Source: Sipunculus nudus (Eukaryota; Annelida; Sipuncula; Golfingiida; Sipunculidae). Taken from it: DNA of 64,000 nucleotides. The stretch lies in assembly GCA_026874595.1 (NCBI GenBank), contig CM049313.1:34253159-34317158 (forward strand), read 5' to 3'. Below are positions 12,053-23,800 of the stretch, piece by piece; positions within the stretch are counted from its first letter, which is position 1, and every line of letters starts with the position of its first letter. The position numbers and the translations under genes were made by a program. The notes under the pieces were generated by a model. That model saw only the letters and a list, made by a program, of their open reading frames with translations, made no database searches and was not told the DNA's origin.

Positions 12053-12655
12053 ACATGTTGTCGCGTTAAATTAAAAGGTATAGTAGAAAAAGAAAAACAT
12101 CTTTTCATGAATCATGTTGCTGACAGGCCAATCGTGCACGCAAACAGGGAACGCCATCTATTCGTGGAAATGGCAAACTAAGCAAAGAGTACCGGTACCA
12201 ACTTTAATATGTGACCACATCATTGATATTTGAGTATATATTTTCAAGTATGGAATAATAATGGGTAAGGAAGGAAAGGGGGGGGGGGGTGAGTAGGGTA
12301 AACTCACAAGGTCCGATGTATATAACAGTTGGGTTTTCGATTTTGCCAGTTAGTCATCATTGAGCTACAATTTTTTCGTTGGATTTAAAATTTAAGAAAA
12401 AAAATCCTGAAAATATGTGAACGTCAGTAGTCAGTATACATTAAGGCGTACATAGCTGCAATTACATGTCATAATGAAATTGCATTCAATCAATTTTGTA
12501 TATACCGTAATTTTCATTTTCTTCATATAATTAACAAGAAATTGAAATATCATAAAAAAATTTGGATCTGACAAAACAAGACAATTTACGGTGTGATAAG
12601 GTTGTTATCGGCGTTGAGAGTCTTGGCTATAATTTAGGGGTCTAGCAATTCATGG
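12053..12655. repeat. 0.6 kb direct repeat, copy 1
   Basis: Aligns with 13260-13890. Landmarks are ATGTTGTCGCG, CTTTTCATGAATCATGT, CTACCAACTTTAA-like and AAGGTCCGATGTATA. Confidence 0.75.
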
Positions 12656-13235
12656 CACTGAGTAAGATCTTAAGTGTTAACCATTAACTTTACTATTTTA
12701 AAAATCGAAACATCAATAATTAGAACATTAGTATTAGATTACAAGAAGCAACAGTCATAATTTTTTTTTCATTTGAGTTGCTTTGCATAACAAAAAAATT
12801 AATATTTGAACCTGAAATCGGATATAAAATCTAAATTTCAATATGACATTTAATTCATATTAAATCCAAATATTCGACTGTTATGGCCATATGGGAGTAT
12901 ATTTGTACGGTTGTGTTTTCAGCGCTGGGTCGGTTACAATGCCGGTGTGATGTTATGCATGACATAGGTGCACTTAATTAACGTCGAGAATATGTTTTTT
13001 TTTAGGTTAATTACTTGCAGACAGTTGGCGCTGGCAATAATGGGCGCCAAAAGGGTGCACAGAGTTCCACATCATTGTTATCCTTGACCTCTCTCTTTTT
13101 AGAAATGTGACCTGTTCGCGCACTTGCATATTATCATGTGTACCCGTATACTTTCCCTTTACACATCAACCACCGGTAGATACGGATGTGTTGTACATGT
13201 AGTCATATTATTATGTATTATTTATTTTAAAATAT

Positions 13236-13262
13236 CGACCAGGGTTCGATTCGAACCCACAT
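13236..13262 (-). pseudogene. tRNA 3'-end remnant
   Basis: The acceptor 3' strand (CCTGGTCG) and a disturbed T arm (GTGGGTTCGAATCG) of the serine-body tRNA survive. The 5' two thirds are replaced by unrelated sequence. The left flank (13085-13230) still aligns with the flank of the 4156-4237 tRNA, so this is a third, truncated copy of the tRNA-bearing repeat. Confidence 0.7.
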
Positions 13263-13890
13263 GTTGTCGCGCTCAATTCATAGGTATGGGAGAAAAGATA
13301 AACACCTTTTCATGAATCATGTCGCTGACGGGCCCATCGTGCGCGCAACACAAAGAGTTCCATCTCATCTTTGAGAGGAAAAAGTAACAAAACGCTACCA
13401 ACTTTAAAATGCGACCACCACTTTTTGATTGATCATTAAGTGCATGTTTTCATGTTATTGTGTTCTATTATAATTTGTAAAAAGGGGTCGTACCTTGCAA
13501 GGTCCGATGTATAAACATATATTTTGCTGTGATTGTTCCTTGGATGATCCGAATGTATATATACAATTGCAAGCCAGATTATCAACATTTGGCAACCCTA
13601 ACTTAGTAAAAATTTTATTTTTTTAAAGTCTTAAATTATCTTTAAAATATTTGAGCACCAGTCGTCTTGATATTTAGGCGTAGAAAGTTGCAAATAATGA
13701 TGATATTTGCGAGTTGACATATTTTTGCTCTAGGTATCAAATAGATTTTTAGATTCAGTAAAGTCTTATATCATTAATATGAATTAGTAACATTGAAATA
13801 TCATGAAACTTAAGGAGCTGACAAATAAGCCATTTTAAGATGTATTAAAATGTTGTAAGCACTGAAAGTCCTGGTAATAATATTGGTAAA
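13260..13890. repeat. 0.6 kb direct repeat, copy 2
   Basis: Second copy of 12053-12655. It is joined on its left to the truncated tRNA-bearing repeat. Confidence 0.75.
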
Positions 13891-13899
13891 GCATTCATT

Positions 13900-14090
13900 A
13901 TTCTGTATCTATGTGATGTCATCATTTATAATTTAATATATCTTTGTGACATGATCGTATATAATTTTATATTATGTATCTTGGTGATGTCAGCGTTAAT
14001 AACTTTATATTATATATCTTGATGATGTGTTTATAACTTAATATTATATTTCATGGTGATGTCAGCGTTTATAAACTAATATTACGGGAA
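13900..14090. repeat. Minisatellite of about 36 bp, five units
   Basis: Degenerate units of the form TATCTTGGTGATGTCAGCG followed by TTTATAACTTAATATTA repeat about five times. Confidence 0.7.
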
Positions 14091-14173
14091 AATCAAATGT
14101 TATCTAGACCATCTGGAGAGTCGAGTTAGGCAAACGGCACGTGAGTGTGTGGTGTTTCTTACAGGACGCGAAT

Positions 14174-14188
14174 CATATATATATATAA

Positions 14189-14240
<52 letters not shown>
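14174..14240. repeat. (TA)n array, left bracket of pogo-like MITE
   Basis: Almost pure TA run. Confidence 0.95.
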
Positions 14241-14244
<4 letters not shown>

Positions 14245-15265
14245 AAGCGCCGTATTTCCGAATGCCGAATTTCCGAAAATTCGTTTCTCCGAAAATTAAA
14301 ATGGGGCACCGAAAATTTATTCGTATTCCGAAATATATTTCAAGTATGTAAATACCTAAAATGAATATTTGTAATTACGAGTCACAAGGCCTGCAGTCAT
14401 GTGTTAAAGCCCAGTGGTGACCCTAATTAATTGGTTATGGGTCGATGTTGTCGCCGGTTCAAAGGTGAGAAAACTACAGCTAGCCCTGAAACGCTCAGCT
14501 CACTGTACCCTTAGGAAGCGACAGAGCAGTTTATCTAAGAGCACTTGTGTGTTATCAACCACATCTCGTTTGTACTCAAGCAAGCATAGTTCGTCGGCTT
14601 TGGATAGGATGACAGGCCAAATAACTGGGCAGTTTACTCGCATCAGCATTGGTGAGGTATCATTCATTAAACGCTTGAGCTCGAGCATGTTTAGGTGCGA
14701 GGCCACAGCCTGCGGGCCTAGCTATACCAAATGAGCAGTTCAATCCCAAGAGCAATTGCGTCATCCATTTGAACTCGCTGTTATTCAGCTAACAGAGCTT
14801 CACCAATGGCGTCGTCATTTGACCTTTCCCTTCGGAGAATTTGATAGAAAAAAGGGCACGCACGTATCCTAAAGGAGGGTCAGACAGATATTTGCGAATT
14901 ATGCTCAGCAATTAATCCAACATCTTTTATTTGTCTTCAATTACGTAGATCGAAAAGAAACACTGTGTTCCTTGGCGATGTCATTTGACCTTTCCCTCCA
15001 GTGAATTTGATGAAAAAAGAGCACGCACGTATTCTTGAAGCAGGTTAGACTGATCTTTGCCAATTATGCTCAGCCATAATCTAATATTTTTTATACGTCC
15101 CGGTGGTCAATTATGAAGATCGAAAAGAAACGCCGTGTTCCTCGAGTAAAATGGTAAATCATTAACTGTAGTTAGAGCTTGCCGCTAGACCCTTGTCCGC
15201 ATTTCCGAATGTTCGTATTTACGAACATAAAGCTTGTCCCCGACGCTTTTGGAAAAACGGCGCCC

Positions 15266-15269
<4 letters not shown>
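14241..15269. mobile_element. Pogo/Tigger-like non-autonomous element
   Basis: Left end TAGTAAAGCGCCGTATTTCC and right end (reverse complement) TAGTAGGGCGCCGTTTTTCC are inverted copies, each preceded by TA inside a (TA)n tract. This suits a TA target duplication of the Tc1/mariner-pogo group. It is about 1.03 kb. Inside are two tandem units of about 170 bp (14810-14975 and 14976-15135) sharing CATTTGACCTTTCCCT and GCACGCACGTAT. No transposase motif was recognised. ORFs at 14414-14734 (+) and 14500-14706 (-) overlap in antisense and resemble nothing I know. Confidence 0.6.

Positions 15270-15329
<60 letters not shown>
15269..15329. repeat. (TA)n array, right bracket of pogo-like MITE
   Basis: Pure TA run. 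Confidence 0.95.
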
Positions 15330-15332
<3 letters not shown>

Positions 15333-16299
15333 AAAAGCATTTATCATAGAATCTGTCTTTTAATTATGCAACATACAATGCACACATAGTCCCTCTTGCT
15401 TTTAACATTCAAATTCAACCTTTTATGTTCAGCAAAACACAGAAGTCGTGTGAAATTCGTGTCTACCACCTATTTATTACATTTCTTCTTTTTATTTTAT
15501 TTTGAGCTGGTGTAAAATATACCAGATACATATGGGAATTTTTTAACACTTTCAGCAAAGTTTGTTCAAGCCAAATTACTTAGACTGCAATACTGATGAA
15601 TACAATCATGGCCTTATTCATTGTCTGTTGCACCGATCATTAACTCATCGGAGGTTTTGGCTATCACTGCAGACTATCAATTTCGGAAGTACTCAAACCT
15701 CAGCAGCGTCAATGTCTAGCCTTAGCTCACAATAACTTGCCCCACATGAAGATAGATAGTTTATTTATCAGTGTGTATTGTTTTATCAGTGTGTCTTGTA
15801 CAATAATTTCAAGACACGAAATAATACAAATCACACGATACCCAGCCCTCAGAGGGGTTTATAAGATACTCCGTAATTGCATATTAAATTAAACATACGT
15901 ATGATTAAATAAGTGTGACTGTCTAACATCTCATACTGTGACTAATATTAACACGTATGCTTACCGTGTGAAGTGACTAAGCATTGTTCCAATGTATAAT
16001 GACAAAGATTAATAAATGAATCTACAAAGAAGTCAAGCCATTGGTAGTCAGTCTTGTCACCCCAAACCAATGCCTGGTGCCCACTGGGTCATGAACTTAT
16101 CAAAATACAACTTGAGTCCTTTCCTGTGTTTTGATATGTTAAAAAAACACTCCATTCATAACCTGTTTTATTCAAGAATTGTAATAATAACACTAATAGC
16201 TAATATTCTATTACTTGGGATCCTATAACTATTACTATTACAGGTTAAGAGTTCTCATGTAATAATTTTACATATTACTATTACCCCATTCCTAATACA

Positions 16300-16300
<1 letters not shown>
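15330..16300. other. Gene-free stretch
   Basis: No exon or element recognised. Confidence 0.5.

Positions 16301-16306
<6 letters not shown>

Positions 16307-16361
<55 letters not shown>
16307..16361. repeat. (TA)n array
   Basis: TA microsatellite. Confidence 0.95.
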
Positions 16362-16362
<1 letters not shown>

Positions 16363-17017
16363 ACCCCGAAATTATGACAACCAATTGGATCTCAAAGTGG
16401 TCGTATTTTCGAGATGGTTGTTTAAAACGTGGTCAATGCAAAAGCAAAAAAGATTCGGGACCATTAACACGTGAAGCTTTCGCTACACAGAGATTGTCGT
16501 TAGCTGAGACTTTGTATTTTACATATAAGCATTCCGAAAAGTGTGCATGTCTTATATATACCAGTACAACATCATATAGATATATAATATAAACGCTACA
16601 AAGTAATGAAAACGGAACTGTGCAAAATTACGTCGACTTTGAAAAGCAATTTTGTCATTAATATGGAACACATGGACCAAACAATATCCTCTAGATATAT
16701 AATATTATATCCTGTTTATCTGGTTAGGACATGAGAGCATTGATACTGAAAAACTATAAAGTTCTCCAAACGGTTCAGTAGCTGAATAAGGCTTTCCATG
16801 TGAAGTCGCTATGACATTTTGTTATATTATTTTTCCATCATTCTTTTTCTGATAAATTTCATTTTCGTCGACTTTTTCTTCTTACTTTTGCTTTACTGAG
16901 CTATTGACAAAGTATCCCTGGTCTCTCTACATAACCCTGCGATGCTGACTCCTATGGCCCAAACATAGCAGACGACAATGACGCATAGTGCGCATGCTCG
17001 TGGACATTTCCTCGAGA

Positions 17018-18192
17018 TTATATCAGTTTATATTCTTCAACCTCCTTGGCCAAAGTTTCTTGGTCAAATGTTTTTGGTTTGAATTTTGGAAATTCTTTTA
17101 CTTCCACTTCTTTATTATCAATAAATCTATTTACGAAGAAAGGTCCAATAGAGTTGACCATAACCTCGTCCTCCTTTAGAGCTGCAAGAGCATCTGGAAG
17201 GGTCTTTGGGAGGGTAACTGGCGCCTTTTCGTCGGTGGTCTCGGGTGGGCATGGTAACTTGCGTTCAATTCCGTCAAGACCTGCAGCGATGGTAGCAGCG
17301 AGAACAAGGTATGGATTGGCAGCTGAACTGGGAAGGCGGTTTTCTACGGCGGCACCGAGTTTGCCATAGGTCTTGGCCCGGAAAGACGATTCCCTATGGT
17401 CTATGCCCCAGCCGGCGTGACTTGGTGTAAAGGCGTTATCGAAGCGTCTGTAGCAGTTGACGGTGGGAGCGCAGAAGGCGCTGATGGCGGGAGCATGCAA
17501 ACACAAGCCGGCGATCCAGTGATGGGCGATTTCTGACAAACGGTTGTGGTCATCTGATTTACTGAAGACATTTTCGCCCTTTTTGTTCCACAGGGACGAA
17601 GTGAAGTGAGACCCACTGGAGTGCATGATATCAGAGGGTTTAGGAATGTAGCATGCTTTGTAGCCGTGTGACACAGCGATTTCCTTCGAAGCAACCTTAG
17701 CTACGAAATAGTTATCAGCAACCTTCATTCCCCACTCAGATTTCGTGCAGAATTCCACTTGACTAGGTCCGTGTTCGCAGTGCATCCTTTCTATTTCAAT
17801 GCCAGCAGCTGCGAGATGAGTGTCCAAGGTGAAAAGGAAATCCTCTATTCTAGACTGCACAACGGTTGTAAAACCATCAGTTCCCTGGAAAGCAGGGTTG
17901 TCTTCCTTATCTAGCAGAGCAAACTCGATCTCGAAAGCGGACAATAATTAATATCCTTTGTCCTTCAGGCGCTGGACTTGTCTCTTGGCTGCCTGGACAG
18001 AACAGCCGTCATAAGGCTGCCCATCTATTGAATTCATATCACAGAGTACCTCACCGACCCTGTTCGTGCTTTTAGCCCAAGGAACTGCGTGTGCCGTGCC
18101 AACTCTGGGTTTACACCAGCCATTGGGAAAGCCTTTCTTCCCCTTTTCTCCGTACAGTTGTATTTGACTGCGTGGTCCAAAAAGGTCCAGAA
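17018..18192 (-). pseudogene. Lengsin-like gene A, catalytic exon with stop
   Basis: Acceptor TTTTATAG|TT. It codes for the C-terminal GS domain in one exon: AFEIEF (metal glutamates), QVEF (metal glutamate), HF..SLW (the metal-histidine region), PTVNCYRRF (arginine), and ENRLPSSAANPYL (glutamate/arginine, then the ANPYL signature). Glycines seen in copy B are serine here in GPSQVEF and SSGSHF. TAA at 17948-17950 interrupts it. By hand count about 30 of 391 codons are replaced relative to copy B against about a dozen silent changes, close to neutral drift. Confidence 0.85.
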
Positions 18193-18379
18193 CTATAAAA
18201 TACATATATATGGAACAATAAATTTATAATATTCTCTGGATAAATTTGAATCGAAAGTCACACATTCAACACGAGAATGTTTTCCAAACAGCGCATGAAC
18301 TTTTAAGTCTAAGAAATAGTATTGTTCACATTGAGTTCAGCAAAGCAACTATGACTGCATATTAAACCTCCCATTTTAC

Positions 18380-18411
18380 CTCTGACTTGGACTCCACCCT
18401 CGCATCTGTTC
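18380..18411 (-). pseudogene. Lengsin-like gene A, candidate 32-nt mini-exon
   Basis: Bounded by TTACAG| and |GTAAAA on the minus strand. Both borders are conserved in copy B at 36033-36064. In the frame forced by the next exon it reads NRCEGGVQVR and is open. Exon 1 plus mini-exon plus exon 3 keeps phase. This is a prediction from splice signals and phase only. Confidence 0.45.
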
Positions 18412-18790
18412 CTGTAACATGAGATAGATATACCACAAAAACTGAAGTTTTTATATACCAGCTTTACACGATCATAATATTAAATTATATTTCCCATGTT
18501 ACGAACCTTGACTAAACATGATCAAATATAAACTATGCTGAATTTATGAAATAAAATAGGAAAAGAAACTGAGAATAATATACTAAATTACTAATATACT
18601 TAAGAAAAAAGTTCATCTATTTAAAATCGAAGATGAAGCTAAAAGATTCAAGTGGATACTTCGTGTTCTTGAAGTAGTTTTTTTAAAACAACGGATTGAC
18701 TCGGCCCCTTGATTCTGTAGAATGTGTGTTCCACAATTTTGACACTTTAAACAACGATAAGCATTACATGTTTATTTTTGTGCTTTGTGT

Positions 18791-18802
18791 TATATATATA
18801 TT

Positions 18803-18853
<51 letters not shown>
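18791..18853. repeat. (TA)n with (TG)n
   Basis: TA run interrupted by TTTGTGTGTGTG, inside the gene A intron. Confidence 0.95.
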
Positions 18854-18855
<2 letters not shown>

Positions 18856-19236
18856 AATAGATTAAGTATATATATTCATGCATCCGACCTGTCAATCATG
18901 CGTAACAATCGGCCAATCAGATAATGTCATTTATGACTTGTTCGCCACGTGCTGAGTGTCCGCCATATTGTCCCACAATTTTGTGGGACTATGCGCACAT
19001 GGATGTGACAGCACTTGTTTTGTTGGGCTTTTGCACTGATTTACATCCAGAATATTTACAATCCGCTGCATATTCCCAAATGTAGTGACTTAGGAAAAAC
19101 AGAAGATCATCAACAAGTGTATATTCTGCCTTTTCAACTCAACTAATAACGTTATTAAAAACGTAAACCCTCTCATTTCAATGAATTCATGATACTTTAA
19201 ACTATTATATACATTACTTGTTTATTTTGTGCTTTG

Positions 19237-19237
<1 letters not shown>

Positions 19238-19287
<50 letters not shown>
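19238..19287. repeat. (TA)n array at solo LTR insertion
   Basis: TA run left of the LTR. A short ATATAT continues to its right, and copy B has one uninterrupted (TA)n here (43782-43849). Confidence 0.95.
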
Positions 19288-19291
<4 letters not shown>

Positions 19292-19293
19292 AT

Positions 19294-20092
19294 TGTTACG
19301 GAACCTAATATAAACAGATCACGTATGCGTGATGAACACAAATTCTGTAATGGAGATAAAAAAAATCAGATTCTGTAACACTAGGCAGCGGGAAATGTCT
19401 AGGGGAATGACTAAAGAAGTCAGTGTTTTTTTGTTAACACATAACCATAAATTATTCCTAAAACAATCCTAACATTACAATACACTAAATCAATACAATT
19501 ATACAGTAAAACAGCGGTATATCAACAAGTCAATACAATCACACAGAAAATAATGTTTGTGCACAGTACCTGGAAACCAACACCATCACAACAATAAGTC
19601 CTTTAAATGTAAACTCTCGGAGAATGACAGTCCAGTGGAAAATTCTTGCAACAACCCAGAAAGAACAGTGAAGTCCAAATGCATAAAATCCAGGAGAAAG
19701 TCTTAGAAAATCTATAATTGCCGCATTCGTCGGAAAAGGTCCTGGCACACGCTTCTGCGTCCGCTGGAATCTGCTCTGCTGTCTGCCCTCATCTCTAAAA
19801 TACAGCCCCTTCATATACCTTCACACCCCAAGCCGAGAATTTCCCACTTCTCGAACAGTCTATAAGATCTTGCAGAACACGCGTTTCAGGAATTCTCTAG
19901 AAAAACAGCGCTGTGTATCTCCACACACTAGGCTCATCACGTGACCCTTGACCAGGCGTGAAAATCCAAGGCCTACATGACAACGAGAGTCCAACCAGTA
20001 CGGATTAAATATAGAATGTAATACACGGCTAGACACGAGGGCCAAAACAGGAGTTACGCCCGTGTCACATAATAAAAAGAGCACCTGTAACA
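19294..20092 (-). mobile_element. Solo LTR of the Gmr1-type family
   Basis: Reading on the minus strand, the 799-bp sequence begins TGTTAC and ends GTAACA, a perfect 6-bp inverted terminus. It aligns with the LTRs of the 36788-43187 element (shared CACTAGGCAGCG and CAATCCTAACATTACAATAC on the plus strand). A TATA-like GGTATATG lies at 19812-19819. No internal retroelement sequence flanks it, so it arose by LTR-LTR recombination. It inserted in (TA)n of the gene A intron after the segmental duplication, since copy B keeps the empty site. Confidence 0.85.
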
Positions 20093-20094
20093 AT

Positions 20095-21800
20095 ATATAT
20101 TGAATAGGTATAAACATAGGCCTTCTAATTTACAACTTGCGATGCTTCGTACATTGAACTACGTACATTTTCATTTAAAAATTGATAAAATATTAATGTT
20201 TGCATGGGGATTCAGTCTTTAATTCGAAAAGTTTATTTTATCCATTACATCAAACTTTCTGTATGCTTTCTTAAAAATTAAATATACACGTTCTTATGTA
20301 AACATCAGTAAAAAACATCGCTCTTTTTCATCACATGAGCTTAAACATTATGACCATTTCGAATTAACACTCTAATAATACTTAAGTAAAAATAATTCCT
20401 GAAAGTACCTTTTGCAAGGTCATTTTGTGCAGAGAATCTGTTAAGAAAACTGTGAAATGACCAGTCCCGCAGGGTGTTTTATGTACTCATTGTGTAAAGC
20501 ATAAACATCTTTTTAAATAAAATATGGGGCCTATTTCTTCAAAATTTTATGACTACTACTGGTCTATTAATTTTTTTTTTAATTGAGATTAAACATTTTA
20601 ATTTACAATATGATTTTGTTATCATATATTTATATAAATATGATTGCATATGAAGATCATAGCTGTAACACTAATATTATCATCATTATTTTTCTTGTAA
20701 TAACTTTCAACATATCATCAGACCAGCATCCATTTGCAAACATTTTCTCTAAGCTTTGTATAGACAACACAAATGCCTTATGTTACTTCCTTTGTATTCA
20801 CATCTCTAAGGCATCCACTTGCCGTGGAATATGATATTAGCTGCTGATATATCAATTTTCACAGATATAACAGTGTGATTTCCTGAGATTTAATGTTCTC
20901 AGTAATACTATTGCTAAAATATATGTAATTCTGTAAAAATATCTGAGACTTTGCTCCCATTACTGCTGAGCTGTATCTACCAAAAAAGTAACATTCTTAA
21001 GACTCAATGGGAAACTTAAAATACTCATTTGCTGTAAGTTATAGAAACCTTCATTGCAAGTGTTATGTACCGTGGTATACAGAACATTGCTAAACGTATG
21101 TTATGATAGCACTGACAGGCGATGTGTTGTAGTAGGCCTACTTGCACAGGGTTTAATTATATTAATATGATTACTCTTTTTCCACATCTGAAATTTGATA
21201 ATTTGAAATTATCCTACCAGTAACATATACCTCTCTATTGGTGCACTATATATTTTCTCATAATAGACTGGGGGTATCAACGTCATTATTACTGATACGT
21301 ATAGATAGCCTAGGCTTGGGTACAGGCCAGTGACAGCCGGTACTCAAGCTGAGTTTATCCTCCAGCATGGCTCAGTGAGGCTGTCACCTGGGACGCTGTG
21401 ATGTCAGTGCAAAGGGTTTATAGCCGATGACTGAATGAACCATGCTAGTTGTGAAAATGATTCTGGGAAAGATCACCAATTACTGCTGACGTCACTGGAA
21501 AAGCCCTTAGTTCAGCCAGGCGGTGGTGTGTGGCATTACCGCCCCATAACCAGTGGAGTTTACCGGTCGATGGCACAGTCGGCCAGAGAGCTGTACTTTA
21601 GTTAAATAATCAGCCACCAGGTGGCAGTACTTTTTCCCAGCTTTGCGACACAGCAAAATAAGTTTGATGTCTCTGTTAGTGGGAGGAACTATCTTTCAAC
21701 CATTGCATCGACTGGGCCATTCTAGTTCATTTTTAGTAGAAACGACATCTATTGAGAAAGGATATGCTTATCTTGACAAAATGAAATAAAAAAAATAGAT
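20095..21800. other. Gene A intron, retained in copy B
   Basis: AT-rich intronic DNA aligning with 43850-46080 apart from indels. A perfect CTCF-consensus match lies at 21614-21627. No additional exon was found. Confidence 0.6.
21614..21627 (+). promoter_or_regulatory. Perfect CTCF-consensus match
   Basis: CCACCAGGTGGCAG fits CCASYAGRKGGCRS at every position. It lies about 190 bp from exon 1 of gene A. The aligned place in copy B (about 45948-45965) reads CCAAGAGTAGGCAG and has lost the core. Confidence 0.4.
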
Positions 21801-21814
21801 ATGAAAGGTAACAC

Positions 21815-21972
21815 AGACGATTAGGGATGTATAAGCCGTCTTTCAGGAAGCTCGGTACGTTCCTCTTGGCGGTGAGAACGTTCCGGTGAATCCCGTGGAT
21901 ATCAGGGAAGCTGAAACGGACGAAGTCGTACTGCGAGAGCTCCTCCTGTAGACCTGTCGTCGGATGTGCCAT
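21815..21972 (-). pseudogene. Lengsin-like gene A, exon 1 (N-terminal domain)
   Basis: Encodes 52 codons from a Kozak-like ACCATGG. The stretch YDFVRFSFPDIHGIHRN matches the start of the GS beta-grasp domain (VRF..PDIHG). An intron acceptor (AAACAG) lies 13 bp before ATCAAGG..ATG, suggesting a 5'-UTR exon upstream. The 3' edge is uncertain: the donor CT|GTGTTA gives the phase that fits the mini-exon. The nucleotide sequence equals copy B across the whole exon. Confidence 0.7.
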
Positions 21973-22144
21973 GGTAATCCTTGATCTGTTTATACAAAGA
22001 ACGAATACTAATATTATTAAGAACAAGTGCAAACGAAAAATCACAAATTGGTCGGAGGAAAAGCAAACTCTAATAACCCTTCGATTTGGGGATCGGGTAT
22101 CCTTAAAATTCCAAGATAATACCCTCAGATATCAAAGTATATAA

Positions 22145-22353
22145 AGGGGCCATGACGCAAAGCTGAATTTGCCCTATTGGTGACCTAATTTAAGGTGTCA
22201 AGGGAATTTTTTGAAGGACCCCCCTGGATGTTAAGTAAGAAAAATCTAGGCCAGATGGTTACGATTTGTGCTCTGTTAACTTGCGTACGGACGGAAAGAC
22301 AGACGGACAAAGAGTGATCGCTACAGGTCAGATGACTTTCAGTGAGCTCAGCT
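22145..22353 (-). repeat. Short member of the TCATCTGAGCT repeat family, unit A
   Basis: Edges resemble those of the 25640-27860 element: the CATGACGC end on one side and the AGTCATCTGA..GCGATCACTCTTTGTCC end on the other. It has one truncated internal unit. The copy B counterpart is 46634-46977. Confidence 0.65.
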
Positions 22354-22439
22354 AAAATTAATGAAACTAATTGTTTAATTAGCACTGTTACCTTAGATTT
22401 CATATGCACGGAATGCGCATACGGCAAGCAGATAACATT

Positions 22440-23290
22440 CCATATTAAAAAAGTGAGATTCCAAATGTCAGTTACCTACAAGCGGAATGCCTAACCGGCA
22501 AAACGAATCGTCACATGAAGCGGGTTTGCCGAGTCCGCATGGTATACGTGATGAAAAATTTTAGGCTACCGTGCATAAGAAATCACTCCACCCGCATTTC
22601 GCATTCCATGCATATCGCATCTTGGGGGGGGGGGGTGCTTGAAAGCGTAATAAAATTGTTATAATAACAAGAAGGAACAATTTTATTTTGAGCACTACCT
22701 GGGTATCACGAGTTTGTACAATGCATGTGCAGGAAACATACCTCGGAATATGTAACATGAAAAAAAAAACAAAAAAAAAAACGGCTAACTTAAGCTGCGT
22801 TTACCCGACGAGCGGTATATACGGTATGTGGTAAGCGAAAATATATGTTCGCTCTAGTTATTTTATCATTAGGCGTTTGCCGGGCCCTCGGTATGCAGCA
22901 TGAGACACGCGGTAAAATGGAATTCCTAGGGGAGAATTTAATCCGCATACCGCGCGCGGTACAGCGCTCATGGGCTCTGGTTAACATATACACTGGGATA
23001 TTAGCCCATATCGCCGTGTTATACCGCACTCTGCATATCGCATACCACGCGCCCGGTGGACGAATCTTTTACCAAGCGCCCGGTAAGCGGATTTGCGGCA
23101 GCAGAACGCGGTATGCGGAATTAGATATGAAATCGCGTGGTGCATTTTCCTAGCGGCGGTAAAACGCTGTGATATGGGCCCGATGATGTCAGCACCCGCA
23201 AGTTCGCTTTGCATCCGTACAGGACATGCGTATTGTAGCCAGAACCAAAGCATGTGCGCTATACCTCAACCACTTTGCGACCGGGAGATG
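22440..23290. repeat. CpG-rich segment of interleaved inverted words
   Basis: Words of the type GCGGTATGCGG, CGCATACCGC and GCATATCGCATACC recur on both strands, in an otherwise AT-rich region. ORFs opening on both strands follow from this composition. A poly-G run lies at about 22624-22635. Probably a decayed DNA transposon, but no ends were identified. Confidence 0.4.
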
Positions 23291-23537
23291 GGCGTGCACG
23301 GGGGAGCCAAATTATTTTTGATTAACTTACTTTTGATAGCATTACAATGGTTTATATCAGTCAATATGCAGTAAACCACCCATGATCCTTATACTGTTTG
23401 ATGGTTGTACATGTATAATACAATACTGCCCATGATAAGCTGTTTTAGGTTCCCCTATCTTTGCGTGTCTTTTTTTTCAGCTTCATTTGGAGACCTGATC
23501 CCTTTCACAGTTATCAAGGCCTGAGAACAAATGGCGT

Positions 23538-23800
23538 TGATTATGTTGAAAAATTTGCTGTATATTCACTGCTGTATAATTGCATGCCCGGGGTATCTTG
23601 TAACTCCTGGTCGCTATGGTAACCTTAGTCGGTGGAGGCGGGTGTGAATTTAAGAGCACCCTGAAGAAGAACGCTGATTAGAACAAGTTGCCCATGCAGT
23701 GCTAGAAAAGGCGAATTATACGGTCTTGTGAGCGTTTGTGGTGACTGACAGGTCAGTACGCGGCTGATAAGCTAACTGCAGAGTTACCATGTGAAGTTAA
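23538..23800 (+). repeat. LTR-like sequence 5' of the gag-pol remnant, unit A
   Basis: Matches the candidate 3' LTR parts at 31245 onward and 51273 onward: a TGCATGCCCGGGGTAT box, then GCTAACTGC, GTTA.ATAGAAGTA and GATCTT. It is a candidate 5' LTR; its right end is not resolved. Confidence 0.5.

Larger units (their letters stand above)
17018..21972 (-). pseudogene. Lengsin-like glutamine synthetase gene A, nonsense-mutated
   Basis: Three-exon model on the minus strand: exon 1 at 21815-21972, a 32-nt mini-exon at 18380-18411, and a large catalytic exon at 17018-18192. Phases join cleanly, giving about 454 codons, a normal length for class I GS-like (lengsin/LGSN) proteins. An in-frame TAA at 17948-17950 replaces the lysine found in copy B (AAA), at about codon 145 of the model. 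Downstream the frame is open for 308 codons, but the first possible start there is TTG, so rescue by re-initiation is unlikely. The first intron also carries a solo LTR. Family knowledge: class I GS-like proteins use the GS fold, and many animal lengsins have no shown enzymatic activity. Stop read-through or an alternative exon cannot be excluded. Confidence 0.75.

Noticed and set aside
22790-23370. Overlapping ORFs of 79-102 codons on both strands
   Set aside because: They arise from inverted CpG-rich words, with no protein resemblance.
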